NCBI GenBank assembly: GCA_002348005.1
Contig: DDYQ01000030.1
Coordinates: forward strand, 1 to 5,313
Origin: Desulfobacteraceae bacterium UBA2230
GTDB taxonomy: Bacteria; Desulfobacterota; Desulfobacteria; Desulfobacterales; Desulfosarcinaceae
DNA length: 5,313 bases
Direction: 5' to 3'
Of the stretch, positions 1 to 5,313 are shown piece after piece; within the stretch, counting starts at the first letter, position 1, and every line of letters starts with the position of its first letter. The position numbers and the translations under genes are program-made. Under the pieces are notes generated by a model, which searched no databases, had not been told where the DNA came from, and worked only from the letters and a program-made list of their open reading frames with translations.

Positions 1-501
1 TCAACCGGGTACGACGGTGAAATGGTGACTCCCGACTACCTGATGGGCATCAACTATCCGGCCTCGCTGCAGGTGCGAAGCGATCTTCAATCGACCGACA
101 ACCGTCCGGAGAGGCGAGTGCAGTTCAATAAACTGCTGCCGAAGGTGAAGAACCTGCAGAACGCAAAGAACGTTATCACCTATACCGATCCAAACAACCC
201 CCTGTCCATTTTCGGGCGCTGGGATCTCGGCTATGGGGTGACCGATTATCCCAAGCAGATCCCGGACGGGGCTGTTGACTCGAAGGCGGGCGACACGGCC
301 ATGGTCCGGTCATTCATGGAGTTGTCCGGTATCCTGGACACCGAGTCTCCGGTTAGCGGTTTCTGGATGCTCTACGGTACTCCGCAGGTCAAAGGCAAGC
401 CGTTCATCTGGAGCGAGTCGCTGTGGAATTGGCAGCTGCTGCGGGATGTGCCGGACAGCCTGGACGGCATATTTACCCTGATGCCCCTGTACTTGAGGTG
501 A
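1..501 (+). CDS. C-terminal part of a probable C45 / phospholipase B-like Ntn hydrolase (5' truncated by window edge)
   Basis: The frame is open from base 1 to the TGA at 499-501, giving 166 visible residues; the true start lies upstream, and the ATG at 22 is only an internal Met with no ribosome site. The visible part shows an Arg-rich stretch (DNRPERRVQF), a DPNNPLSIFGRWDLGYG segment, then GAVDSKAGDTAMV, and it ends in a Trp-rich tail (FIWSESLWNWQLLRDVP). The order 'RR..F..LL', then '(L/I)SI.', then 'G.(V/I)DSK..D..M' is what I recall from the C-terminal half of C45 acyltransferase/phospholipase B-like proteins, which are self-cleaving Ntn hydrolases acting on amide or ester bonds. The catalytic N-terminal nucleophile would lie outside the window, so activity cannot be judged. 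The family call is from memory of the pattern and moderately uncertain; an unrelated secreted protein is possible. A decayed copy of its last 36 codons lies at 4811-4921, where similarity stops exactly at the stop codon, which supports this TGA as the real gene end. Confidence 0.6.
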   Translation, partial: STGYDGEMVTPDYLMGINYPASLQVRSDLQSTDNRPERRVQFNKLLPKVKNLQNAKNVITYTDPNNPLSIFGRWDLGYGVTDYPKQIPDGAVDSKAGDTAMVRSFMELSGILDTESPVSGFWMLYGTPQVKGKPFIWSESLWNWQLLRDVPDSLDGIFTLMPLYLR

Positions 502-595
502 CGTGAGCGGCGTACAGTGCCGTTCTTCTACAAGCTGACGGGCACCCGCCCAACGAACACGGACAAGGCGCTCCAGCCGTAACGCGACCGGAGCC

Positions 596-605
596 GGAAA
601 GGGGA
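596..605 (+). promoter_or_regulatory. Ribosome binding site of the racemase gene
   Basis: The purine run GGAAAGGGGA ends 6 bases before the ATG at 612. This supports the upstream start, which includes the signal peptide, over the internal ATG at 768 where the core racemase domain begins. No comparable purine-rich site precedes 768. Confidence 0.65.
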
Positions 606-611
606 TCAGTC

Positions 612-1475
612 ATGAAGCTGAATTTGATGCGCCGTTGCTTTTGTATCGCTCTTCTTCTACTGGCGATCATCGGCACAGTATATTCCTTATCTCAGGCGCA
701 GAACCTACAGAAAAGCACTGCCTGCAAACAAGAAAATACCGTTGAAACCGCCTCGGTAAAACGTCCGATGAAAACCATCGGCATCATCGGCGGAGTCAGT
801 TGGGCTTCATCCATTGAATACTACCGCATCATGAACGAACTCGTCCGTGACAAGTTGGGTGGTGTGAATTCCGCCCAGATACTGATGTTCTCCATCGAGT
901 TCGGTGAATTTTCCAAGCAGGAACGTTTAGCGGATAAAGGCGATTGGACATTGATGACGCAAACTATCCTTGATGCCGCGCGACGGTTGAAACGGGGTGG
1001 GGCGGATTTCATCGTCATCGCTTCCAATACGCTCAATTCACTTGCGCCTGCCGTCGAACAGGAAGTCGGACTTCCCGTTCTTCATATCGCCGACGCGACA
1101 GGAGCAGCGGTCCGCAAAAAAGGACTGCGAACCGTTGCCTTACTTGGAACCAAATACACGATGGAACAACCGTTCTATCGGGATCGTCTCAAGAAATATG
1201 GGATCAGGGTTGTCATACCCAAGGAGAAAGAACGGGATTACATCAATGCGGTGATTTTCGATGAGCTGTGCGCCAACAGGATCAAAAAGGAATCCAGAGA
1301 GGGTTACCAGAAGATCATCGAGCGTCTCCGGAAAGAGGAAGGCGCTGAAGGGGTAATTTTAGGCTGCACGGAGATTCCGTTGCTTATCAAGCAAGAGGAT
1401 GTTGCCATACCGGTTTTCGACACTACGGCAATACATTCTGAGGCCGCGGTCGATTTTTCGCTGAACAGGGAATAG
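612..1475 (+). CDS. Exported aspartate/glutamate racemase family protein (PLP-independent)
   Basis: This 287-residue protein belongs to the Asp/Glu racemase superfamily, cofactor-independent enzymes that invert the alpha carbon of Asp, Glu or related amino acids using two facing Cys or Cys/Thr residues. Residues 1-30 form a Sec signal peptide: basic MKLNLMRR, a hydrophobic core CIALLLLAIIG, and a likely cleavage near SQA/Q. A linker of about 22 residues follows. The catalytic domain starts at M53 with MKTIGIIGGVSW, the family's N-terminal glycine-rich motif. The first catalytic position is S138 in IASNTLN, where most relatives have Cys or Thr before NT and often His where N142 stands. The second is C252 in ILGCTEIPLL, intact. 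HIADATGAAV, ALLGTKYTM and PVFDTTAIHSEAAVDF are typical of the YgeA-like branch. These racemases are normally cytoplasmic, so the signal peptide is odd. Hand-counted lines of this gene are poorer in GC than its neighbours (about 42-52% against nearly 70% in the densest line of the next gene), suggesting a separate origin. Family certain; substrate and activity unknown. Confidence 0.9.
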   Translation: MKLNLMRRCFCIALLLLAIIGTVYSLSQAQNLQKSTACKQENTVETASVKRPMKTIGIIGGVSWASSIEYYRIMNELVRDKLGGVNSAQILMFSIEFGEFSKQERLADKGDWTLMTQTILDAARRLKRGGADFIVIASNTLNSLAPAVEQEVGLPVLHIADATGAAVRKKGLRTVALLGTKYTMEQPFYRDRLKKYGIRVVIPKEKERDYINAVIFDELCANRIKKESREGYQKIIERLRKEEGAEGVILGCTEIPLLIKQEDVAIPVFDTTAIHSEAAVDFSLNRE

Positions 1476-1488
1476 CTCAGCCACCTCC

Positions 1489-1511
1489 CCCTCTCCCACC
1501 AGGGGAGAAGG
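1489..1511 (+). repeat. Imperfect inverted repeat just after the racemase gene
   Basis: TCTCCC at 1492-1497 pairs with GGGAGA at 1503-1508 around a 5-base loop. Two further C-G pairs lie beyond one mismatch. The hairpin starts 13 bases after the racemase stop. It is followed by AAAAA rather than a T-run, so it is not a standard intrinsic terminator on this strand. It might stabilise the mRNA 3' end or be a dispersed intergenic repeat; neither can be told from one copy. Confidence 0.4.
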
Positions 1512-1548
1512 AGAAAAACCCAGGCTCCGTACAGAGTCTGAAATCAGG

Positions 1549-1555
1549 AAGGAGG
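1549..1555 (+). promoter_or_regulatory. Ribosome binding site that decides the start of the first paralogue
   Basis: AAGGAGG is a near-perfect anti-Shine-Dalgarno match, 7 bases before the ATG at 1563. Another ATG at 1556 directly abuts it, in a different frame and too close to be used; that frame gives only a short spurious reading. The 1563 start yields a clean signal peptide. Confidence 0.8.
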
Positions 1556-1562
1556 ATGCGGT

Positions 1563-2975
1563 ATGAAAGCAATTGTACTGAAGGCCTTTATCCTTTTTAC
1601 TTCTATTTTATTTCTGGCGCCCTGCGCATTTTCGCAACGAGCCGGACTGGGGGGTGGAGACCTGGCCGGGTTCCGGGATGCGCTCACGCAGGACGGGTTC
1701 GACGTGACCACAGGCGCCGTTGTCCCCTGGAATCTGGCGGCAGCGTGGTGCGCCAACACCCCGGGCGTCGACAGCGCCCTCTATTTCAACATTGAACCAT
1801 ATATCCAGGTGCAGGTTCCCGCGTCGGCGCAGGAACCGAATCAACTGAGCGGTCAATTCCAACTGGATCCCCGGGAAGCCGTTGTTTTGATCGGCCTGAC
1901 GCCACCACCTGAAAAATACTTCAGCATTACCCCCTATCTCTGGTCAAGGGTGTACCCCGATGGGAGCAGAAAGCAGGTTATTGCCACCTTGGGAGATTCA
2001 GTGAATGTCGCCACGGTCGAGACCGTCGGCCCGACGCCTTTCAATGCCCCCGTGGCGTTGATCTTTACCCCCGATCGGACGACGGAGGCCCGCGTTCGCG
2101 CCGCACTGCGACGGGCCGGCTACCCTGCGGCCATCATCAACACGGTCGTCTTCCCGGCCTCGATGCTGAACCTCGGCCGGGGCGAATCCGCTGATCTGCT
2201 GGCGATCGCCATGCGCAATGCGATCTGGACGGATCCGGCCGCCGGCAGCGACTACGTCAACAATCCTCCGCTCAGCGTTTTCCGGGTGACGCCGCGCACC
2301 CAGGCTATCCCCGATTCGTTTCCCGCTCCGCCTCTGCGTGTCCGCGGTACGGGACGGACCGAGATGGACCTGGCGAATAAGCTGGGCGCAGTCCGCCAGG
2401 GCATTGTCGCGGCAAATCCGGGGCTGCATGCCGTCGACATCACTTTAATCCCCATGTGTTACGAAGGCTATGACCTGATCCAGCGTGGCCTCGAGTGGTG
2501 CGGTGACAGCCGGGATGCGTTTTACGTGGGCGCCGGTATCCCCGAGTACGATACGATCAACCGGATCACGCTGGCCGACGGCGAGTTCCTGATGGTTTAC
2601 GGCCCCAACCACGTTGCCACCGGCAAGGCGACCTACATGAATACCAATATCTATGCCAGCGAGACGGCGAAGCTGACCCTTGGCGCCTTCGACGACCGCA
2701 AGTTCACGGGAAAGGGAACTGCCACGCCCTATCTTCCGGCCGGCGATCCTGACGCGGACGTTATGTACGCCTACAAGATTTCGCGCAGCTGCGGCGGCGA
2801 AGCGAATTGCCTGCAGCTGACCGTCCCCGAAGGGTGCACGCGCCTGACGCTCGATGACAACACGCTCCTGGGCGTCTTCACCAGGATATATCTCGAGCCG
2901 AAAACCAGGATCGGTCCTGCCATGCCGGAGATGCTCTACGACCGCGTGCTCAAGTTTTCGCCGGCGTCGCCTTGA
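1563..2975 (+). CDS. Secreted protein of unrecognised family, first tandem paralogue
   Basis: I do not recognise this 470-residue protein. Residues 1-24 form a signal peptide (MKAIVLK, hydrophobic core, cleavage near AFS/Q); the LAPC sequence at 18-21 is not a good lipobox, so a soluble exported protein is likelier than a lipoprotein. No further membrane segment is evident. It is clearly a paralogue of the next gene. Shared blocks are: EAVVLIGLTPP (105-115), GDSVN (144-148), PFNAP (159-163), RAGYPAAIIN (184-193), VFRVTP (239-244), RVRGTGRTEMDL (259-270), SRDA (316-319), VYGPNHVATGKATY (345-358), PYLPAGDP (389-396), AYKISRSCGGEANCLQL (403-419) and a final IYLEP...YDRVLKF. The mature chain has six Cys (63, 299, 313, 410, 416, 425), an even number that would suit disulfides outside the cytoplasm. 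C63, C410, C416 and C425 have partners in the paralogue, while C299 and C313 are private to this copy. It lies 87 bases after the racemase gene and 130 bases before its paralogue. Function is unknown. Confidence 0.85.
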   Translation: MKAIVLKAFILFTSILFLAPCAFSQRAGLGGGDLAGFRDALTQDGFDVTTGAVVPWNLAAAWCANTPGVDSALYFNIEPYIQVQVPASAQEPNQLSGQFQLDPREAVVLIGLTPPPEKYFSITPYLWSRVYPDGSRKQVIATLGDSVNVATVETVGPTPFNAPVALIFTPDRTTEARVRAALRRAGYPAAIINTVVFPASMLNLGRGESADLLAIAMRNAIWTDPAAGSDYVNNPPLSVFRVTPRTQAIPDSFPAPPLRVRGTGRTEMDLANKLGAVRQGIVAANPGLHAVDITLIPMCYEGYDLIQRGLEWCGDSRDAFYVGAGIPEYDTINRITLADGEFLMVYGPNHVATGKATYMNTNIYASETAKLTLGAFDDRKFTGKGTATPYLPAGDPDADVMYAYKISRSCGGEANCLQLTVPEGCTRLTLDDNTLLGVFTRIYLEPKTRIGPAMPEMLYDRVLKFSPASP

Positions 2976-3093
2976 CCTCTGGTGAGGGGGGGAGGAAACG
3001 TCGACGGCCCAAAGCTTATGGTCAACTCGTCCCCGAATTGGCAGCAAGCATGGAAGCCCCCTGCACGACAGGGACTTCGAGAACCAAGCACTC

Positions 3094-3101
3094 GGAGGTG
3101 A
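3094..3101 (+). promoter_or_regulatory. Ribosome binding site of the second paralogue
   Basis: GGAGGTGA lies 4 bases before the ATG at 3106 (about 7 from its GGAGG core). It is a strong Shine-Dalgarno match and sets the start that carries the signal peptide. Confidence 0.8.
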
Positions 3102-3105
3102 AACC

Positions 3106-4689
3106 ATGAAGGGCAAGCTCTTCAGGTCGTTCGCATTAGTCATCGTGACACTATCGTTCACAGTCGGGCTCGCCGCGGCGAATCCCACTAAATCGGCGCG
3201 GGACAACGTCCCACGTTTTCTCGACGAAATCAACAAAGCCGGATTCTCCTATCAGGAAGGTGAATTCTTATACTTCGACCTGATCACGCAAGTTTGCAAA
3301 GGTGGCATTTATTTCTCCGCAATGGGCAACAACCCCTGGCCGAATGCCTACTTTTTTCTGAAGATGCCAAATCCAACAGATCTCAAGTACGAGCTCCCCT
3401 ACCCATTTGTATATCAGATGAAACAGGACGAGGCCATTGTGCTTATCGGACAAACACCTCCCCGGGTACGGTATTTCGGTATTCAGAGCTGGGTGCAGAT
3501 GGGACCGGCTTTGCCGGCCGGCGCCGCGGTTACCGATAACCGCACCCTGATCGGTTCTGCATTTGGCGATTCAGTCAATAATCTTACCGTCCGCACTACC
3601 GGTTCCGACCCCTTCAACCGCCCGATTATCTATATCGTCACCGGCAATCGGCAGACGGAGCGGCTTGTGCGCAAGACGGTGCTGGCTGCCGGCTACCCCG
3701 AGGCGATTATTAATGTCGAGCGCATCTCGACGGTGATCGCACCGCTGGGGTATGGACCGGCGGGATCCTTTTTGCTTACGGCCCAACGAAACGCGGTGCC
3801 AGCGAACAAGACACTGTTTGAGGATTATGTCTTGCGCAGCATCGACGATGACCCGGGAAATGGCCCGTACCGGGTGTTCCGGGTATCGCCCGGGAAAGAG
3901 CTGGCGCCCGATCCGTATCCGGCTCCCACGCTGCGGGTGAGGGGCACCGGTCAGACCGAGATGGATCTGTACCCGGCGCTGAAAAGCCTGGGTAAGGCGA
4001 TCCTCTCCAGCGAGGCGAAAGCCAAAGGGATGCCGTATAAGGAACTGGGAGTGCGGTTCTGGCAGGACGTGATGAGCACCGGGCAGCTTGTGCTCGTTGA
4101 CGAGCCGTGGCCCGGTTTGCAGAATGGACAATTTTCGTACCAGGGCACCCGCGACGCTATCTACTGGCTGACCTATCCCCCCTTCAAGCTGCGGAATGGT
4201 GTCCCGGAATACGTCATTGTCTATGGTGTCAATCACCACAGGACAGGGAAGGCCGCTTACACCAGTTTCAGTGCGTATGTGGAGCCGGTCTTCGGTACGG
4301 GACGTGAGATCGGGCTGGGGACGGTAACGGATCCCGATTTTGACAAGGGTGGTGAACCGGGTGACAGCGCCCGCCGGTATCTGCAGCCGGGTGACCCGTA
4401 TTACAAGTACGCCGACAAGCTCTATGCCTGGAAGATTGCGCGCCACTGCGATGGTGAGCCCTACTGCCTGGAAGTGGGAAACCCGAAGGATATGGACGGA
4501 GTGCCCTACAACGACAACTGCTCGCCGCAGATCAACCTGGACATCGATCCCGACAGGCCGTCCTGGGCGTCCGATGTGTTCGTCGCGTTTCGAAACTACA
4601 TGGAGCCCGCCACCGCAGCCTCGGCCGACAGCAACGAGCTGGTGTGGGACCGGGCGATCTATTTCGGCCCGTATTTCAGCAAGCAGTAA
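3106..4689 (+). CDS. Secreted protein of unrecognised family, second tandem paralogue
   Basis: This 527-residue protein is the larger copy of the unknown family begun by the preceding gene. Residues 1-25 form a signal peptide with a basic start (MKGKLFR), a hydrophobic core and an ideal AAA/N cleavage site. Blocks shared with the paralogue, in the same order, are: EAIVLIGQTPP (109-119), GDSVN (154-158), PFNRP (169-173), AAGYPEAIIN (194-203), VFRVSP (257-262), RVRGTGQTEMDL (277-288), TRDA (348-351), VYGVNHHRTGKAAY (372-385), RYLQPGDP (424-431), AWKIARHCDGEPYCLEV (441-457) and a final NYMEP...WDRAIYF. The mature chain has exactly four Cys (64, 448, 454, 472), all with counterparts in the paralogue. 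Extra length lies mainly between TEMDL and TRDA, where the two copies barely align, and in the N-terminal and C-terminal thirds. Overall identity is low to moderate, so the duplication is old or the copies came from different sources. A long reading frame on the opposite strand (3571-4752) is a codon-bias shadow. Function is unknown. Confidence 0.87.
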   Translation: MKGKLFRSFALVIVTLSFTVGLAAANPTKSARDNVPRFLDEINKAGFSYQEGEFLYFDLITQVCKGGIYFSAMGNNPWPNAYFFLKMPNPTDLKYELPYPFVYQMKQDEAIVLIGQTPPRVRYFGIQSWVQMGPALPAGAAVTDNRTLIGSAFGDSVNNLTVRTTGSDPFNRPIIYIVTGNRQTERLVRKTVLAAGYPEAIINVERISTVIAPLGYGPAGSFLLTAQRNAVPANKTLFEDYVLRSIDDDPGNGPYRVFRVSPGKELAPDPYPAPTLRVRGTGQTEMDLYPALKSLGKAILSSEAKAKGMPYKELGVRFWQDVMSTGQLVLVDEPWPGLQNGQFSYQGTRDAIYWLTYPPFKLRNGVPEYVIVYGVNHHRTGKAAYTSFSAYVEPVFGTGREIGLGTVTDPDFDKGGEPGDSARRYLQPGDPYYKYADKLYAWKIARHCDGEPYCLEVGNPKDMDGVPYNDNCSPQINLDIDPDRPSWASDVFVAFRNYMEPATAASADSNELVWDRAIYFGPYFSKQ

Positions 4690-4810
4690 AGCTTCCCGAT
4701 ATCCAATGGCAGCGGGGACCCGACTCCAGGTACGTCCTGTCTTCAATGCCACTCAAGCTGCACAGTTCGTACTTCTTTGAAGTGCCGGACGGAAACCGGG
4801 AGTCTGAAGA

Positions 4811-4921
4811 GAAGGATAGCCGTTCATCTGGTGCGAGTCGCTGTGGAGTCAGCAGCCGCTGCGTGATGTGCCCGAGAGGCTGGATGGCGTTTTCACGCTG
4901 ATGCCGCTGTATTTGAGGTGA
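4811..4921 (+). pseudogene. Remnant of the 3' end of a second C45/phospholipase B-like gene
   Basis: Aligned without any gap to 391-501, the end of the first gene, 92 of 111 bases match (about 83%). The reading frame corresponds codon for codon, and 27 of 36 residues are identical, including PFIW, ESLW, LRDVP, LDG and the final FTLMPLYLR followed by TGA. A TAG at 4817-4819 replaces a Lys codon of the intact copy, and no start or ribosome site serves this frame, so it cannot encode the protein. Similarity ends at the stop codon and I see none reliable upstream of 4811. The simplest reading is that a paralogous hydrolase gene once stood directly before the phospholipase C-type gene and was deleted except for its tail. 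A partial duplication of the first gene's end is the alternative. Confidence 0.8.
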
Positions 4922-4962
4922 ACGCAAGGAGATGTGCGGCCATGCGATCCAGGTAATCAGAG

Positions 4963-4968
4963 AGGAGG
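4963..4968 (+). promoter_or_regulatory. Ribosome binding site of the phospholipase C-type gene
   Basis: AGGAGG, within GAGAGGAGGAG, lies 8 bases before the ATG at 4977. This is a perfect Shine-Dalgarno core at normal distance and fixes the start of the truncated last gene. Confidence 0.85.
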
Positions 4969-4976
4969 AGTACTAT

Positions 4977-5313
4977 ATGGAAAGCAAGGTCACCACGAAA
5001 GCTTGTATAACATTGGTGCTGATGTGCTGCCTGTTCGTCATGATGCCGGCAGCAGCCTTTTCCTGGAACCAGGCCACCCATGCCTATATTGCCGACCGGC
5101 TTGGTGCCCGCGCGGGTTATGATAATCTGGACGAAATGTGGGGAAGCACCGCGCCGGATTTTTTCAATTATATCTTCGACCCGGCCCTGTGCCCCGGCTG
5201 GGTATCGGACGAGACCCACGGCATGCATGCCGATACATTCCTGAACGTCTGGAACGCCGCTGTCTCGGACACCGAACACGCCCTTGCCTACGGGTTCGTC
5301 ACCCACAACGAGC
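4977..5313 (+). CDS. Zinc-dependent phospholipase C family protein (3' truncated by window edge)
   Basis: 112 codons are visible before the window ends. Residues 1-29 form a signal peptide (basic start, LVLMCCLFVMM core, AAAFS cleavage). Cleavage after S29 would leave Trp as the first mature residue: WNQATHAYIADRLG. In zinc phospholipases C such as Clostridium perfringens alpha-toxin, and in P1/S1 nucleases, the mature N-terminal Trp and a nearby His bind the trinuclear zinc site; here they are W30 and H35 (mature 1 and 6). The next expected ligand is the Asp of a G-S-T-x-P-D motif, present as GSTAPD with D61, very like the LGSTYPD of alpha-toxin as I recall it. H81 or H84 in THGMH is a candidate for the following His. 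H110 in YGFVTHNE sits where the family's HxxxD motif begins, and its Asp would fall just past the edge. The expected reaction is hydrolysis of phospholipid head groups outside the cytoplasm; a related phosphodiesterase role is possible. Full-length relatives are usually well over 200 residues. Confidence 0.8.
   Translation, partial: MESKVTTKACITLVLMCCLFVMMPAAAFSWNQATHAYIADRLGARAGYDNLDEMWGSTAPDFFNYIFDPALCPGWVSDETHGMHADTFLNVWNAAVSDTEHALAYGFVTHNE

Larger units (their letters stand above)
4690..4976 (+). other. Intergenic region of 287 bases containing a gene-tail remnant
   Basis: No intact gene, tRNA or convincing terminator is visible. The first part (4690-4810) shows nothing I can identify except a weak hairpin, ACTTC-TTT-GAAGT, at 4771-4783. 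The second part is the remnant described separately. The last 55 bases are the leader of the phospholipase C-type gene. The +1 frame across the end of the upstream gene gives a spurious reading (4644-4901) that ignores both. Confidence 0.6.

Noticed and set aside
1616..1627. Possible lipobox (LAPC) in the first paralogue
   Set aside because: Pro before the Cys is not accepted in lipoboxes, and a good signal peptidase I site follows at AFS/Q.
1992..2006. GDSVN as a GDSL-type esterase motif
   Set aside because: GDSL enzymes have it near the mature N-terminus with other fixed blocks that are absent here. Only the conservation between the two paralogues is supported.
2976..3105. Promoter, terminator or gene remnant between the paralogues
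   Set aside because: A TTGGCA-like element at 3038-3043 has no matching -10 at the right distance, no hairpin with a T-run is present, and I see no similarity to the flanking genes.
2445..3236. A 263-codon minus-strand frame spanning the gap between the paralogues
   Set aside because: It overlaps the conserved C-terminus of one gene and the signal peptide of the next, and its content is shadow-like.
1563..4689. Membership of the paralogues in DUF1254/DUF1214 proteins
   Set aside because: There is a faint resemblance around the 'VLIG.TPP...YF' block, but the remaining conserved blocks do not match what I know of those domains.
3571..4752. A 393-codon open frame on the minus strand opposite the second paralogue
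   Set aside because: The plus strand has a ribosome site, signal peptide and paralogue-conserved blocks. The minus frame has low-complexity Arg/Val/Gly-rich content and no ribosome site, and is a codon-bias shadow.
4644..4901. An 85-codon plus-strand frame overlapping the end of the second paralogue
   Set aside because: It runs through conserved coding sequence in another frame and then through the remnant in the wrong frame. Its resemblance to an off-frame reading of 275-481 is only the shadow of the true duplicated tail.
1..5313. tRNA, rRNA, CRISPR array, transposase or IS ends
   Set aside because: No repeat-spacer pattern, cloverleaf-like sequence, transposase-like protein or paired terminal inverted repeat was found.

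Overview
The window is a single-strand, all-forward stretch of bacterial DNA. It carries five genes, two of them cut by the window edges, and one short gene remnant. Strong Shine-Dalgarno sites (GGAGG type) and classical Sec signal peptides with hydrophobic cores and Ala/Ser cleavage sites point to a bacterium, probably Gram-negative and of moderately high GC. A deltaproteobacterial or similar environmental lineage would fit, but nothing here fixes the taxon. All four genes whose N-terminus is visible encode proteins with a signal peptide, so this looks like a cluster for exported proteins.

Layout. Positions 1-501 hold the C-terminal end of a protein that resembles the C-terminal part of C45/phospholipase B-like Ntn hydrolases. 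Positions 612-1475 encode an aspartate/glutamate racemase family protein with an unusual export signal and a Ser in place of the first catalytic Cys. Positions 1563-2975 and 3106-4689 encode two divergent tandem paralogues (470 and 527 residues) of a secreted family I do not recognise. They share at least seven conserved blocks and four Cys. Positions 4690-4976 contain no intact gene, but 4811-4921 is a broken, gap-free copy (92 of 111 bases identical) of the last 36 codons plus stop of the first gene. Positions 4977-5313 are the start of a zinc-dependent phospholipase C-type protein, whose predicted cleavage exposes an N-terminal Trp as in known zinc phospholipases C and P1-type nucleases.

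How the parts may work together is inference. The cluster combines a probable exported amide/ester hydrolase, a probable exported phospholipase C and two unknown secreted paralogues. An extracytoplasmic lipid- or amide-degrading function is plausible but unproven, and the racemase has no obvious place in it. The gaps between genes (110, 87, 130 and 287 bases) contain no convincing intrinsic terminator, so co-transcription is possible. The two tandem paralogues and the two copies of the first gene's tail show that the locus has been shaped by duplication and loss.

The features most worth a second look are the unknown tandem paralogue family, the hidden gene-tail remnant, and the exported racemase with a modified active site.
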